A stretch of 64,000 bases of DNA from Cupriavidus lacunae (GTDB taxonomy: Bacteria > Pseudomonadota > Gammaproteobacteria > Burkholderiales > Burkholderiaceae). The notes under the pieces were generated by a model that did no database searches, was not told where the DNA came from, and saw only the letters and a list, made by a program, of their open reading frames with translations. The DNA is taken from the NCBI RefSeq assembly GCF_003353055.1, contig NZ_QKWJ01000030.1, positions 1 through 64,000 on the forward strand, read 5' to 3'. How positions within the stretch are numbered: the first letter of the stretch is position 1; each line of letters starts with the position of its first letter. Positions 8,935 through 17,601 of the stretch are shown piece after piece. Made by a program: the position numbers and the translations under genes.

Positions 8935-10149
8935 TCAGTGCTTGGCGCCCGCGCGCGCCGCGTTGACGGCGGTGGCATCGCGCAGGATGTCCTGCAGGTA
9001 GAGGTTGCCGTCGGTAATGACCGTCTCGCCTTCCTTGATGCCGTCGAGCACTTCCGAGGTGCCCGGCAGCGTGACGCCCAGCTTCACTTCGCGGCGCACG
9101 AACGTGTTCGGAGCGGTGCGCACAAACACGTAGTTGCGGTTTTCGGCCAGGAACACAGCCTTGGACGGCACGGCAATGCCCTGGAACGACGCCGCCTTCA
9201 GCCTGGCGGTGACGAACATCTCGGCCTTCAGGCGGCGGTCGGGATTGGGCACGGCCAGGCGCACCTTGATGCTGCGCGCGGTCGGGTCGACGTAGTCGGC
9301 AATCTTGATGACGGTGCCCTCAAAGGTTTGGCCCGGATAGGCGGCGGTCACCAGCTTTACCGTCACGCCGGGCTTGAACAGGCTGAGGTCAGCCTCGCCG
9401 GCATCGACCTGGGCCCACAGCGTGGTGGGATCGGTCACCAGGAACAGTGGTGCGGCCGGTTGCTGGTCCGGGCGCAGTTCCATGCCCGGATTGATATTGC
9501 GCTCCACCACCAGCCCGTCGATCATGCTGCGCAGCGCAAAGCGCTGGTTCACGCCGTCACCGCCCGCGCCCGCGCCATACATGCGCAGCGCGGCCTGCGT
9601 GCGCTGCAGGTCGGCGGATGCGCGGGCGGCATCCGCCTGCGCCTGCTCCAGGTCCTTCTGGGCGATCACGCCGGCTGTGTACAGCTCACGCTGGCGTGCC
9701 AGCGCCTTGCCGGCGACGGCACTGTCAGCGGCGGCCTTGCGCGCATCGGCCTGCGCCACGCCGAAATCGGGCGAGGTCAGGTTGGCCAGCGGCTGCCCCG
9801 CCTTCACAGTGGCGCCCGGCTGGACCAGGATCTCGGTCACGCGGCCGGCGAACGGCGTGGCGACGCGCACGGTCTTGTCTTCGTTCCAGACCAGGCGGCC
9901 CGGCAGGCTGAGCATGCGCTCGCCGCCGGACTTTGCCGGCTCGCCGGCGATGCCGGGCAAGGCCCTCACGCTGGCCGGGAACTGGATGGTATTGCCGGTG
10001 ACCTTGGGCTCGTCATCGGCCTTCGGGGCTTCGGATTTGCCGCAGGCGGCCAGCGCCAGCGCGCACAGGGACAGCGCGGCAACGCGCGCGGGCACGCCAG
10101 CGCGGGAAACACGGAATACTTCGGACAGCAGATTAGGGACGCGGCGCAT
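8935..10149 (-). CDS. Efflux RND periplasmic adaptor lipoprotein (CzcB-type)
   Basis: A 404-residue membrane-fusion protein. The N-terminus holds a lipoprotein signal ending LALAAC (acylated Cys at about residue 36). Next come a barrel-sandwich half (GRVTEILVQPGATVKAGQPLANL), a helical hairpin around residues 140-230 that would contact the outer-membrane channel, and a beta-barrel domain (GMELRPDQQPAAPLFLVTDPTTLWAQVDAGE). It bridges the CzcA-type pump and CzcC-type channel. The start at 10149 overlaps the end of the czcC-like gene by 17 bases, indicating translational coupling. Confidence 0.88.
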   Translation of the reverse strand: MRRVPNLLSEVFRVSRAGVPARVAALSLCALALAACGKSEAPKADDEPKVTGNTIQFPASVRALPGIAGEPAKSGGERMLSLPGRLVWNEDKTVRVATPFAGRVTEILVQPGATVKAGQPLANLTSPDFGVAQADARKAAADSAVAGKALARQRELYTAGVIAQKDLEQAQADAARASADLQRTQAALRMYGAGAGGDGVNQRFALRSMIDGLVVERNINPGMELRPDQQPAAPLFLVTDPTTLWAQVDAGEADLSLFKPGVTVKLVTAAYPGQTFEGTVIKIADYVDPTARSIKVRLAVPNPDRRLKAEMFVTARLKAASFQGIAVPSKAVFLAENRNYVFVRTAPNTFVRREVKLGVTLPGTSEVLDGIKEGETVITDGNLYLQDILRDATAVNAARAGAKH

Positions 10150-11503
10150 CGGTACGGACCTGGGAATTCGGAAGGGAGCTGGCGGGAGTCGTGGAAGCCT
10201 GCAACGCGGCGCGATAGGCCGACAGGGCCTTGGCGTAGTCGCCCTGCGCGTTGACGGCATCGAGACGGGTCTGGCGCAGGGCGCGGCGCGCGTCGAGCAG
10301 GTCGAGCACGCCGGTGGCGCCCTTGGAATAGGCAAACTCGGCGCTGCCGGCGACGCTTTCGGCGGCGGGCACGACGGCTTCGCGCATCTGCTTGAGCGAC
10401 AGGCGCGAGGCCTCGAGCTGGCTGCGCAAGCGCTCGACCTCGTTCTGGGCCTCCAGCAGTACCCGGTTGCGATCGTCCAGGGCGGCGTAATAGTCCACCT
10501 CGGCGCGGCGCGCCTCGCCGCCATTGCTGTGGCGCACGAACAGCGGGATCGTGACGAACACGCCGTAGCTGTTGCCGCTGCCATTGGTATTGGCGGGCGA
10601 AACCGGATAATGCTCGGCCTGCGCGCCCACCGTCACATCCGGCACGCGCCCGGCACGCGCCAGGTCGCGCGCGGAGGCGGCGGCGGCAAGACGGGCTTCG
10701 GCGGCGGTCACATCGGGGCGGCGCTGCAGCGTATCCGGATCGACCTGGGGCGCGGGCGCCTCCAGCGACGGCCAGTCCGACACCAGCCGGTTGTCCGCCA
10801 GCGTGCCCGGCACGCCCATGGACTGGGCAAGCTGCGCCTTGTCGCGGGCATGGTCGGCCATGGCCTGGCGCAGGTCGTTCTGTGCGCGCAGCCCGTCGAG
10901 CTGGAGCTTGGTCACGTCGGCGCGCGAGACATCGCCGGCCTTGAGCCGGGCTTCATTGGCCTGTTGGGTACGGTTGTAGAGCGCCAGTGTTTCAGTCAGC
11001 ACCTCGACCCGCTCCTGGCTGACCACGGCATCAAAAAAGGCCTGCTCGACGGCGCTGGTCTGCTGTGTCACCACCGCCTGCACCACCTCGCCGGCGGCCA
11101 CGCTGGCCTTGCGCGCAGCATCCAGGCGCAGGCCGCCCTTGTTGGCGGTTTCGATCAGCTGGTCGACCCGCAGGGTCGAATCCACGGTCTTGCTGCGCAG
11201 GTTGCCCGAGCCGATGCCGGCATGCGGATTGATATTGGCCACGCCCAGGCTCAGCACCGGGTTCGGGCGCTGCGAGGCAATCTGGATATCGGCCTGGCTG
11301 GCTTCCTCGCCGCGCCGGGCGGCGATGATGTCGCGGTTGCAGCGGATGGCGTCAAGGCGCGCCTGGGCCAGGGTCAGGCTGGCTTTCGCAGGCGGCGGGA
11401 TGCACGGGCCATCGGGCGGGAGCGGCGCGGAGGCGGCTCGCCCCGCGGTCGCCACAACGGCGAGCAGGGTCGCCATGGCGGCTCGGGTAAAGGAAAAATG
11501 CAC
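10133..11503 (-). CDS. Outer-membrane efflux channel (CzcC/TolC family)
   Basis: A 456-residue protein with a Sec signal peptide (cut near AGRAASA) and two outer-membrane efflux repeats, each of long coiled helices plus beta segments (SLTLAQARLDAIRCNRDI..., then DVTAAEARLAAAASARDLARAGRVPDV...). It supplies the trimeric outer-membrane channel of the tripartite metal pump. It is the first gene of the operon. No two-component regulator of the CzcRS type is adjacent, and the roughly 290-bp upstream gap (11504-11792) shows no operator I can name. Confidence 0.87.
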   Translation of the reverse strand: MHFSFTRAAMATLLAVVATAGRAASAPLPPDGPCIPPPAKASLTLAQARLDAIRCNRDIIAARRGEEASQADIQIASQRPNPVLSLGVANINPHAGIGSGNLRSKTVDSTLRVDQLIETANKGGLRLDAARKASVAAGEVVQAVVTQQTSAVEQAFFDAVVSQERVEVLTETLALYNRTQQANEARLKAGDVSRADVTKLQLDGLRAQNDLRQAMADHARDKAQLAQSMGVPGTLADNRLVSDWPSLEAPAPQVDPDTLQRRPDVTAAEARLAAAASARDLARAGRVPDVTVGAQAEHYPVSPANTNGSGNSYGVFVTIPLFVRHSNGGEARRAEVDYYAALDDRNRVLLEAQNEVERLRSQLEASRLSLKQMREAVVPAAESVAGSAEFAYSKGATGVLDLLDARRALRQTRLDAVNAQGDYAKALSAYRAALQASTTPASSLPNSQVRTDAPRP

Positions 11504-11792
11504 GGTCAGTCAGGCTCGATTCGAAAACGGTCTGAGGTAAACGACCGTGCCTGCCGAACGGTGCACCGGATTGGCGAATTTTCACGCCAGATCCGGCCCC
11601 GATAGCATCTGTACTGCCTCTATTCGGCACCTCCGCACGATCTCCCGCCCGCATTCAAACCGAAATCCATTTCAAATTGCTTTCATCCTGCCAACAAAAT
11701 GAAGGAAAAGCGGCGAATTGTCAGAAAGTGCGGGAAAACCCGATAGCTAAAAGTGGTCCAAGCGTCGCGTCCATGCAACGCTTGCCTCGTCG

Positions 11793-12956
11793 TCAGGACT
11801 TGGCGCGATCGTCCAGCCCCAACCCGCGGCCAATGATCTCTTTCATGATCTCGCTGCTGCCGGCATAGATCCGCGAAATACGCGCGTCGGCGTACATGCG
11901 GCAGATGCGGTACTCCTCCATATAGCCGGCGCCGCCGTGCAACTGCACGCCCTCGTCGACCATCCGCCCCTGCAGTTCAGAGGTCAGCAGCTTGGCCGAG
12001 GCCGCTGTCTCCACGGTCAGCTTGCCGGCATTGTGCTGCAGCACGCACTGGTCGACAAAGGTCTGCAGCGCATCCAGCTGCGCGCGCAGCTCGGCCAGCT
12101 TGAAGCGCGAGTTCTGGAACGTGCCGATGGCCCGGCCAAAGGCCTTGCGCTCCTTGACGTAGTCCAGCGTGATGTCGAAGGCCACCTGCGCCGATGCCAT
12201 GTAGCCGCAGGCGCCGATCAGCCGCTCTTCGGCCAGGTGGCGCGTCAGGTAGCGGAAGCCCTGGCCGGGCTCGCCCAGCACGTTGGCCTTGGGCACCTTG
12301 ACGTTGTCGAAGAACAGCTCGGACGTGTCCTGCGAGTGGAGACCCATCTTGCGCAGCTTGCGCCCGCGCTCGAAACCGGGCATGCCGCGCTCGACGATAA
12401 ACAGGCCCAGGCCGTGGCTGCGGTCGGGATCGGTGCGCGCGACCACCACCACGCAGTCGGCCAGTTGGCCGTTCGAGATATAGGTCTTGGCGCCGTTCAG
12501 CACCCAGTGGTCGCCATGGTCCACGGCGCGCGTGCGCATGCCGGCCAGGTCCGAGCCCGCCTGCGGCTCGGTCATGGCGATAGCGAAGATCGACTCTCCG
12601 CGCGCCGCTGCCGGCAGCAGGCGCTGGCGTTGCTCCTCATTGCCGATGCGGCCGATATACGGTGCCACCAGACGCGAGTGCAGCGTGCCGAAGAAGCCCG
12701 AGTCGCCGTGGCGCGCGTTTTCTTCGATCAGGATCTGTTCATAGCGGAAGTCCTCCACGCCGGCGCCGCCGTATTTCTCGTCGGCCCACATCAGCAGGTA
12801 GCCCTGTTCGCCGGCCTTGCGGAACACCTCGCGGTCCACGCAGCCCTGTTCGCGCCAGCGCTCGCCGTGCGGCCCGACCTCGCGCTGGTAGAAGCGGCTG
12901 GCGGATTCGCGGAAGGCGTCGTGTTCGGCTTCGAAGATCAGGCGTTGCATGGCCAT
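11793..12956 (-). CDS. Acyl-CoA dehydrogenase
   Basis: A 387-residue FAD flavoenzyme that oxidises acyl-CoA to enoyl-CoA. Typical segments are AMTEPQAGSDLAGMRTRA (substrate/FAD loop), WVLNGAKTYISNG, RKAFGRAIGTFQ, and the C-terminal QLHGGAGYMEEYRICRMYADARISRIYAGSSEIMKEIIGR. The Glu in GYMEEY is at the place of the catalytic base of long-chain and isovaleryl-type members. AGGAG precedes the start at 12956. It stands alone, so chain-length preference cannot be inferred from context. Confidence 0.9.
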   Translation of the reverse strand: MAMQRLIFEAEHDAFRESASRFYQREVGPHGERWREQGCVDREVFRKAGEQGYLLMWADEKYGGAGVEDFRYEQILIEENARHGDSGFFGTLHSRLVAPYIGRIGNEEQRQRLLPAAARGESIFAIAMTEPQAGSDLAGMRTRAVDHGDHWVLNGAKTYISNGQLADCVVVVARTDPDRSHGLGLFIVERGMPGFERGRKLRKMGLHSQDTSELFFDNVKVPKANVLGEPGQGFRYLTRHLAEERLIGACGYMASAQVAFDITLDYVKERKAFGRAIGTFQNSRFKLAELRAQLDALQTFVDQCVLQHNAGKLTVETAASAKLLTSELQGRMVDEGVQLHGGAGYMEEYRICRMYADARISRIYAGSSEIMKEIIGRGLGLDDRAKS

Positions 12957-13195
12957 GGCGGGGTCTCCTGGTGTTTTTGAGAGTGACCGCGTGAGTGTCT
13001 GCCGTGCGGCGCCTACGAGATTCGTCGGAACGGATGATTTTTCCTACCACCGCCGAACGGGCTGGCTTGAAGGAAAAGCCGGCTTGAATGCAATTTTATT
13101 GATATTAAGTCGAAATAACTTTCATTTACCCTCCGGCACACTTTGTGCCAATACTGATAGCGGAAGCACAGATACCAATTCGAGGGAGCGGGAAC

Positions 13196-13447
13196 ATGGA
13201 AGCCATCCTCTGGTTTGCCCTGGCACTGGCACTGGTGGCGTTAGGAGGCACCGTCACATGGCTGATCGGGACACGGGTGCCGGAACCTGTACTCGCACGC
13301 GCGCAACTGCACGGGCGCTTTGCCAGGCTGGAACCGCGCCCGCCCCGCAGCGGCGGCGGCCGGGGCCGCCGGGTACGGCGCGTGCGCCAATGGCGCCTGG
13401 TGGCCGTGCCCGGCCCCATGGGGCAACTGGTGCCGGTCCGGATCTGA
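13196..13447 (+). CDS. Small basic membrane protein, unknown
   Basis: An 83-residue protein with one N-terminal membrane helix (about residues 4-25), then an Arg/Gly/Pro-rich cytoplasmic tail (PRSGGGRGRRVRRVRQWR) and a hydrophobic end. GGGAGCGGG before the ATG at 13196 favours this start over the upstream ATG at 13145. The region just upstream (13090-13140) is A+T-rich and promoter-like. I do not recognise a family. The gene converges on the LysR gene that follows. Confidence 0.55.
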   Translation: MEAILWFALALALVALGGTVTWLIGTRVPEPVLARAQLHGRFARLEPRPPRSGGGRGRRVRRVRQWRLVAVPGPMGQLVPVRI

Positions 13448-13457
13448 CAGCCTGGCG

Positions 13458-14318
13458 TTATTGCGGGAAATCCCAGCGCTGCGACCAGTCGGAGTCCTCG
13501 CGCACGATGTCACGCAGGATGCGCACGGCCTCCTGCGCCGCGCCAGCCGGGGTCCTGGCGCAGACGAGGAATACAGGATATGAGAACTCCGACGCGCCTT
13601 CGAGCCGCGCCAACACCCCGCTGTCCAGGTAGCTCTGCACCACGCGCGTCCGGAAATAGCCACTGCCGCCGAACTGCAGGATGTACTGCAGCGCCAGCGG
13701 CCCCAGGTTGAAGTACAGCGAGGCGCGTGCATGCTCCGGCAGCACGCTGTCATGCTGGCGGCGGAACTCCGGCCCCCAGTCGACATAGACATAGCCGCCG
13801 TCGCGCTGCGTCGAGCGGATCAGGATCAGCTTCTCTTCCATCAGCGCCTCGACATGCATGCCCGGCGCGTACTCCGGCTGGTAGACCAGCGCCGCGTCCA
13901 GCGTGCCCGACTGCAGCTTGCGCTGCAGCTCCGCCCCTTCTCCCACTTCCGCCCGCACCGCCTGCGCCGGCATCAGCTGGCGCAGCCGCGTGGTCCACAG
14001 CAGCACCAGTGGGTTGCCCAGGCTGATTTCCGTGCCGAAGCGAAACAGGCTGGCCAGCCCCGCCGGCAACGGCAACTCGCGGCAGGCCGCCTCCCAGGTC
14101 TGCACCAGCTGGCTGGCATAGCCGAGAAAGCGTTGGCCATCGGGTGTCAGCCGTGCACCGGCCTTGTTGCGCTCGAACAGCCGGCAGTTCAGCTGCGCCT
14201 CCAGGCTCTTGATGCGCGCGGTCACGGCGGTCTGCGTGACATGCAGCTTGTCAGCCGCCGCCAGCAGGCTGCCGGTGCGGACGACTTGCAGGAAGGTGCG
14301 GGCGAGATCAATGTCCAT
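13458..14318 (-). CDS. LysR-family transcriptional regulator
   Basis: A 286-residue regulator. The N-terminal wHTH (FLQVVRTGSLLAAADKLHVTQTAVTARIKSLEAQLNCRLFER) is followed by a periplasmic-binding-like effector domain. The HTH sequence with TAVTARIKSLE resembles the group of orphan LysR proteins close to HdfR. No obvious target is divergent from it: the VapBC pair lies upstream in the opposite direction, about 140 bp away. Its effector is unknown. Confidence 0.85.
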   Translation of the reverse strand: MDIDLARTFLQVVRTGSLLAAADKLHVTQTAVTARIKSLEAQLNCRLFERNKAGARLTPDGQRFLGYASQLVQTWEAACRELPLPAGLASLFRFGTEISLGNPLVLLWTTRLRQLMPAQAVRAEVGEGAELQRKLQSGTLDAALVYQPEYAPGMHVEALMEEKLILIRSTQRDGGYVYVDWGPEFRRQHDSVLPEHARASLYFNLGPLALQYILQFGGSGYFRTRVVQSYLDSGVLARLEGASEFSYPVFLVCARTPAGAAQEAVRILRDIVREDSDWSQRWDFPQ

Positions 14319-14426
14319 TGTGGCGACAGGCTTGGCCGATGTGACGAATTGTAGGCAATGGCTGGCAAAATTGAGAACCATGGACGTACACACGCGGATG
14401 TACCTCTGATCCAATGATGCTATGCT

Positions 14427-14445
14427 TGTACCTACAGGATGTACA
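14427..14445 (+). promoter_or_regulatory. Candidate VapBC operator
   Basis: The inverted repeat TGTAC-N9-GTACA lies immediately upstream of the antitoxin start at 14457. A further pair of GTAC words lies about 40 bp upstream (near 14386-14403). VapB-type antitoxins usually bind such inverted repeats over their own promoter. Confidence 0.45.
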
Positions 14446-14456
14446 CGGAAATCACA

Positions 14457-14693
14457 ATGCCTTTCACCCGGATCTTCCGCAACGGCAACTCGCAGGCGGT
14501 GCGAATTCCCGCCGAGCTGGCCTATCCCGATACCGACATGCCGCTGGAAATCGAGCGGATCGGCGATGAGTTGCGCATTCGGCCCGCGCGGCGGCGCCTG
14601 ACCGGGCTGCTTGACGCCTTCGCCGCATTCCCGGACGACTTCCTGGCACAAGGTCGCGAAGACCAGACGCAGGCTGAGCGGGAGGGGTTCTGA
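14457..14693 (+). CDS. vapB: VapB/VagC-type antitoxin
   Basis: A 78-residue AbrB/SpoVT-fold antitoxin: TRIFRNGNSQAVRIPAEL is the classic N-terminal swapped-hairpin DNA-binding segment. The C-terminal part (TGLLDAFAAFPDDFLAQGREDQTQAEREGF) is the toxin-neutralising tail. An earlier in-frame ATG exists at 14439, but it lies within the candidate operator; the ATG at 14457 matches the family N-terminus. Its TGA overlaps the toxin ATG (TGATG), the usual coupling in this family. Confidence 0.88.
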   Translation: MPFTRIFRNGNSQAVRIPAELAYPDTDMPLEIERIGDELRIRPARRRLTGLLDAFAAFPDDFLAQGREDQTQAEREGF

Positions 14694-15103
14694 TGGCCAG
14701 GTATATGTTCGACACCAATATGTGCATTTACCTGATGAAGAACCAGCCACCGCAAGTAGCCGAGCGCTTTGCTCAATGCTTCGAGGGCGATGTGGTGCTG
14801 TCCGCTATCACCCTGGCCGAACTGGAATACGGTGTCGCAGTCTCGGGCGATCCCCTCGCAGCGCGGCGCGCGTTGGAGGCGCTGGTCGCACGCGTGCCGG
14901 TGCTACCGCTGAATGCTGCGGCCGCGCGCGCTTATGGCCCGGTCCGCGCCGCCACGCGCGAACGCAAGGCGGATGCCCTGGACAAGCTGATTGCGGCTCA
15001 TGCTATTGCCGAGGACCTGACGGTGGTCACGCGCAACGCCCGCGACTTCGCAGCGTATCCGGGCCTGCGCATTGAGGACTGGACCGCGCCATCCCACGGC
15101 TGA
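14693..15103 (+). CDS. vapC: VapC-type PIN-domain toxin
   Basis: A 136-residue PIN-domain ribonuclease. The acidic catalytic set is visible: D7 in MFDTN, E43 in LAELEYG, D97 in DKLIAAHA and D118 in TRNARDF. VapC toxins typically cleave initiator tRNA or rRNA loops and are held inactive by VapB. No frameshift or missing catalytic residue is seen, so the pair looks functional. Confidence 0.92.
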   Translation: MARYMFDTNMCIYLMKNQPPQVAERFAQCFEGDVVLSAITLAELEYGVAVSGDPLAARRALEALVARVPVLPLNAAAARAYGPVRAATRERKADALDKLIAAHAIAEDLTVVTRNARDFAAYPGLRIEDWTAPSHG

Positions 15104-15124
15104 ACTCAAGGCACGGCCACCGGT

Positions 15125-15496
15125 TCAACGCGCCGGCTGCGGCCGCACTCCCGCAGGCATGGCCACTGGCACGGCGCCCGCCATCGGCGCCGCCGGCACG
15201 CTGCGCACCTCGCGCGGCGGCCTCAGCGGCGCAATGCCTTCCGGCTCCCGGAAGGCCAGGCCATTGTCATAGCCGGTGGCGGCGGCCTCAAGGTATCCGG
15301 GTGCAAATTTCTGTTCCGGCGTCACGGCCTGCACGGCGGGTGCCGCGGCCTGCGGCGCCTCGGACTGCGCGCAGGCGACGCTGTTGATGCATAGGCCCAG
15401 CACACGCAGCAGCGCCATGGCTCGGCGCGAGCGGTGCAGCATTGTGTGCGGGCGCGGCGCGGCCTGCCCTGTCTGGCATTGGGGTCGGGTATTCAT
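15125..15496 (-). CDS. Small exported protein, unknown
   Basis: A 123-residue protein. The N-terminus has a basic stretch (HRSRRAM) followed by a hydrophobic segment ending VACAQ, a plausible signal peptide. The mature part is rich in Ala and Pro (SEAPQAAAPAVQAVTP) with a central EQKFAPGYLEAAATGYDNGLAF. GGAGA lies eight bases before the ATG at 15496, which supports this start. No domain is recognised. It converges on vapC. Confidence 0.5.
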   Translation of the reverse strand: MNTRPQCQTGQAAPRPHTMLHRSRRAMALLRVLGLCINSVACAQSEAPQAAAPAVQAVTPEQKFAPGYLEAAATGYDNGLAFREPEGIAPLRPPREVRSVPAAPMAGAVPVAMPAGVRPQPAR

Positions 15497-15724
15497 CGGG
15501 GTTCTCCGGGAAGCCATTGCTGGCGGGTGGCACAACGAGCCGCGGCGCCGCGCTCGTTGTCCATTGCGCAATGACCGTGCCACCGCCGCAGCGCTGGCTG
15601 CGGGCTGGATTGCGGCACTTTCCGGAGATGGAGTGGTGGGGCCGGCCCGACGCTGGCCCTGGGGATGTCTGTCGATGTCCAACACCCTCAGCGGCGGCTG
15701 CGCGCCTCGCCAGCCGCGCCGCCC

Positions 15725-16549
15725 TCAGGGCTTGACCGCCGCCGCCAGCACCGCCGGCATCGGCACCTCGAAACCGTTGCCGCGCATGTAGCCGGCGACG
15801 GTGCCGCGCAGCACGGCGCGGATTTCATCGCGGGCCCTGGGGGTCTGCGCGCGCAGCGTGGCGGCGGCGCGCACGGTGCCCTGGGCCAGCGCGTCGAACA
15901 GCTGGTCGGGCGTGGAGAAGCGCCATACCTGCGGCACGCTGCGGCAGGTGGGCGAGACAAAGCCGGCTTGCTGCAATGCGGCGCGGCAATTGCCTGGATC
16001 GCTGAACAGGAAGAAGTTGGGCCCCACCGGGATATCGACCTCCATCGAGCCATAGGCGCGGATCGCGGCATAGATTGCGCCGAAGCCGACCGCGCGCTCG
16101 GGTGTGTCCCACACGGTGAAGGCGATGCGCCCGCCCGGGCGCAGCACGCGGAACGCTTCGGCCAGCGCGGTATCGGGCTCCGACAGGTGGCACATGCCGA
16201 ATCCATTGACCACGGCATCGAAGCTGGCGTCGCCGAACGGCAGCGCCTGCGCATCGGCCTGTTCGTAGTGGACCGCCGGATGGAGCTTGCGGGCCAACTG
16301 TACCTGCGCCAGCGAAAAGTCGACGCCAACCGACTCGGCACCGCGTTGCGCGGCCCCCGCCGCGACATGGCCGGAGCCGGTGGCCACGTCCAGCACGCGC
16401 TGTCCGCTGGCCACACGGGCCTCGTCCAGCAGGGACTCGACCGATTGCCGGGTCACGTGCGACAGATGCTCCTGGTACTGGCTGACGACCTCGGGATCCT
16501 CCCAGCCAGCCAGCTCAAAGTCCCGAAACGAATCTGCGGTGTGGTCCAT
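15725..16549 (-). CDS. SAM-dependent methyltransferase (UbiE/class I type)
   Basis: A 274-residue class I methyltransferase. Motif I is VLDVATGSGHVAAG, the acidic loop is VGVDFS, motif II is ADAQALPFGDASFDAVVNGFGMCHL and motif III is RPGGRIAFTVWD. The layout is close to ubiquinone/menaquinone-type methyltransferases, but the C-terminal half is distinct, so the substrate is not assignable. It is preceded by an EamA transporter gene on the same strand with a gap of about 140 bp. Confidence 0.85.
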   Translation of the reverse strand: MDHTADSFRDFELAGWEDPEVVSQYQEHLSHVTRQSVESLLDEARVASGQRVLDVATGSGHVAAGAAQRGAESVGVDFSLAQVQLARKLHPAVHYEQADAQALPFGDASFDAVVNGFGMCHLSEPDTALAEAFRVLRPGGRIAFTVWDTPERAVGFGAIYAAIRAYGSMEVDIPVGPNFFLFSDPGNCRAALQQAGFVSPTCRSVPQVWRFSTPDQLFDALAQGTVRAAATLRAQTPRARDEIRAVLRGTVAGYMRGNGFEVPMPAVLAAAVKP

Positions 16550-16690
16550 GCCCTCTCCTCGGCGTCGATGTCAGGCTCCCGGTTTGCGCGGACACAGTGC
16601 TCCTCCGCCGTAAGACCCCGGTAAAACCAAGTATAGACAGCGCTGGCGGCGCACAGCGGCCAGTCGCTCAGGCGGGCACCCGGCCTGCCC

Positions 16691-17545
16691 TCAGGCGAAG
16701 CGCAGCGTGGCCACGCCGGCGGCGATCAGGCAGGCCGCGCCCAGGCGGGCGGCACCCACGCGCTCCTTCAGCAGCAGCCCGGAGATCAGCGCGCCGAACA
16801 GAATCGAGGACTCGCGCAGGGCCGCCACCGGGGCTACCGGCGCGCGCGTCATCGCCCACAGCGACAGCGCGTAGGACGCCAGCGTGCCGCCGCCTCCCAC
16901 CAGTGCGAACACCAGGTTGCGGCGCACGTAGCCGCCCAGCGCCGGCCGGCGCGCCACCAGCGCCCAGGCCGCCAGCGGTACCGCGGTCAGTACAAAGATC
17001 CAGAACGCATACGCCACCGGCGCGCCGGAGCGGCGCACGCCGGTGCCGTCGATCAGCGTATAGGTGGCGATCACCAGCGCGTTCAGCAGGGCCAGCCACA
17101 TGCCCTCGCGGCCGCCCGGCATACCACCGGCACCACGCCCGCCGCCCGCCATGGCCAGGATGCCGAGGCTGATCACCGCGATGCCGCCCCACGCCAGCGC
17201 CGACAGGTGCTCGCCCAGCCAGCCCACGCTGGCCACCGCCACCAGCAACGGCGCGGTGCCGCGCATCAGGGGATAGGTCTGGCTCATGTCCGCGCTGTGG
17301 TAGATGCGCGCGACCAGCGCGAAATACACCACGTGCACGCCCACCGACGCGGCGATGAAGGGCCAGCTGGCCGGCGCGGGCTGCGGCAGAGTCGGCAGCG
17401 CCACGGCGGCCATCAGGCCCGCCGTCACGGCCACCATCACCGCCGACAGCATCTTGTCGCCGCCGCCCTTGACCACGGCATTCCAGGCGGCATGCAGGAA
17501 TGCGGCAAGCAGGACGACGGCAAAGACGGTCAGGGACATGGACAT
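16691..17545 (-). CDS. EamA/DMT-family transporter
   Basis: A 284-residue inner-membrane protein with about ten hydrophobic helices and two EamA repeats (FLHAAWNAVVKGG in the first; a second half with AALRESSILFGALISGLLLKERVGAARLGAACLIAAGV). The drug/metabolite family exports amino acids, nucleosides or other small metabolites. The substrate is unknown. It is likely a single-gene unit. Confidence 0.87.
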   Translation of the reverse strand: MSMSLTVFAVVLLAAFLHAAWNAVVKGGGDKMLSAVMVAVTAGLMAAVALPTLPQPAPASWPFIAASVGVHVVYFALVARIYHSADMSQTYPLMRGTAPLLVAVASVGWLGEHLSALAWGGIAVISLGILAMAGGGRGAGGMPGGREGMWLALLNALVIATYTLIDGTGVRRSGAPVAYAFWIFVLTAVPLAAWALVARRPALGGYVRRNLVFALVGGGGTLASYALSLWAMTRAPVAPVAALRESSILFGALISGLLLKERVGAARLGAACLIAAGVATLRFA

Positions 17546-17601
17546 CAGCAGGGATCAGCGCGGGACGCAGTCATTCTAGCGGGGCCGCACGATGGCCCAC
17601 C

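Noticed and set aside
6465..8966. 833-codon plus-strand open frame opposite the czcA-like gene
   Set aside because: His/Arg/Gln-rich antisense shadow of a high-G+C gene; the minus-strand protein has clear RND motifs.
5799..11503. Calling the efflux operon a copper/silver (Cus) system
   Set aside because: The TM4 acidic pattern D-x5-D-x6-E fits the divalent-cation CzcA group, and no CusF-like protein is present. The metal remains unassigned.
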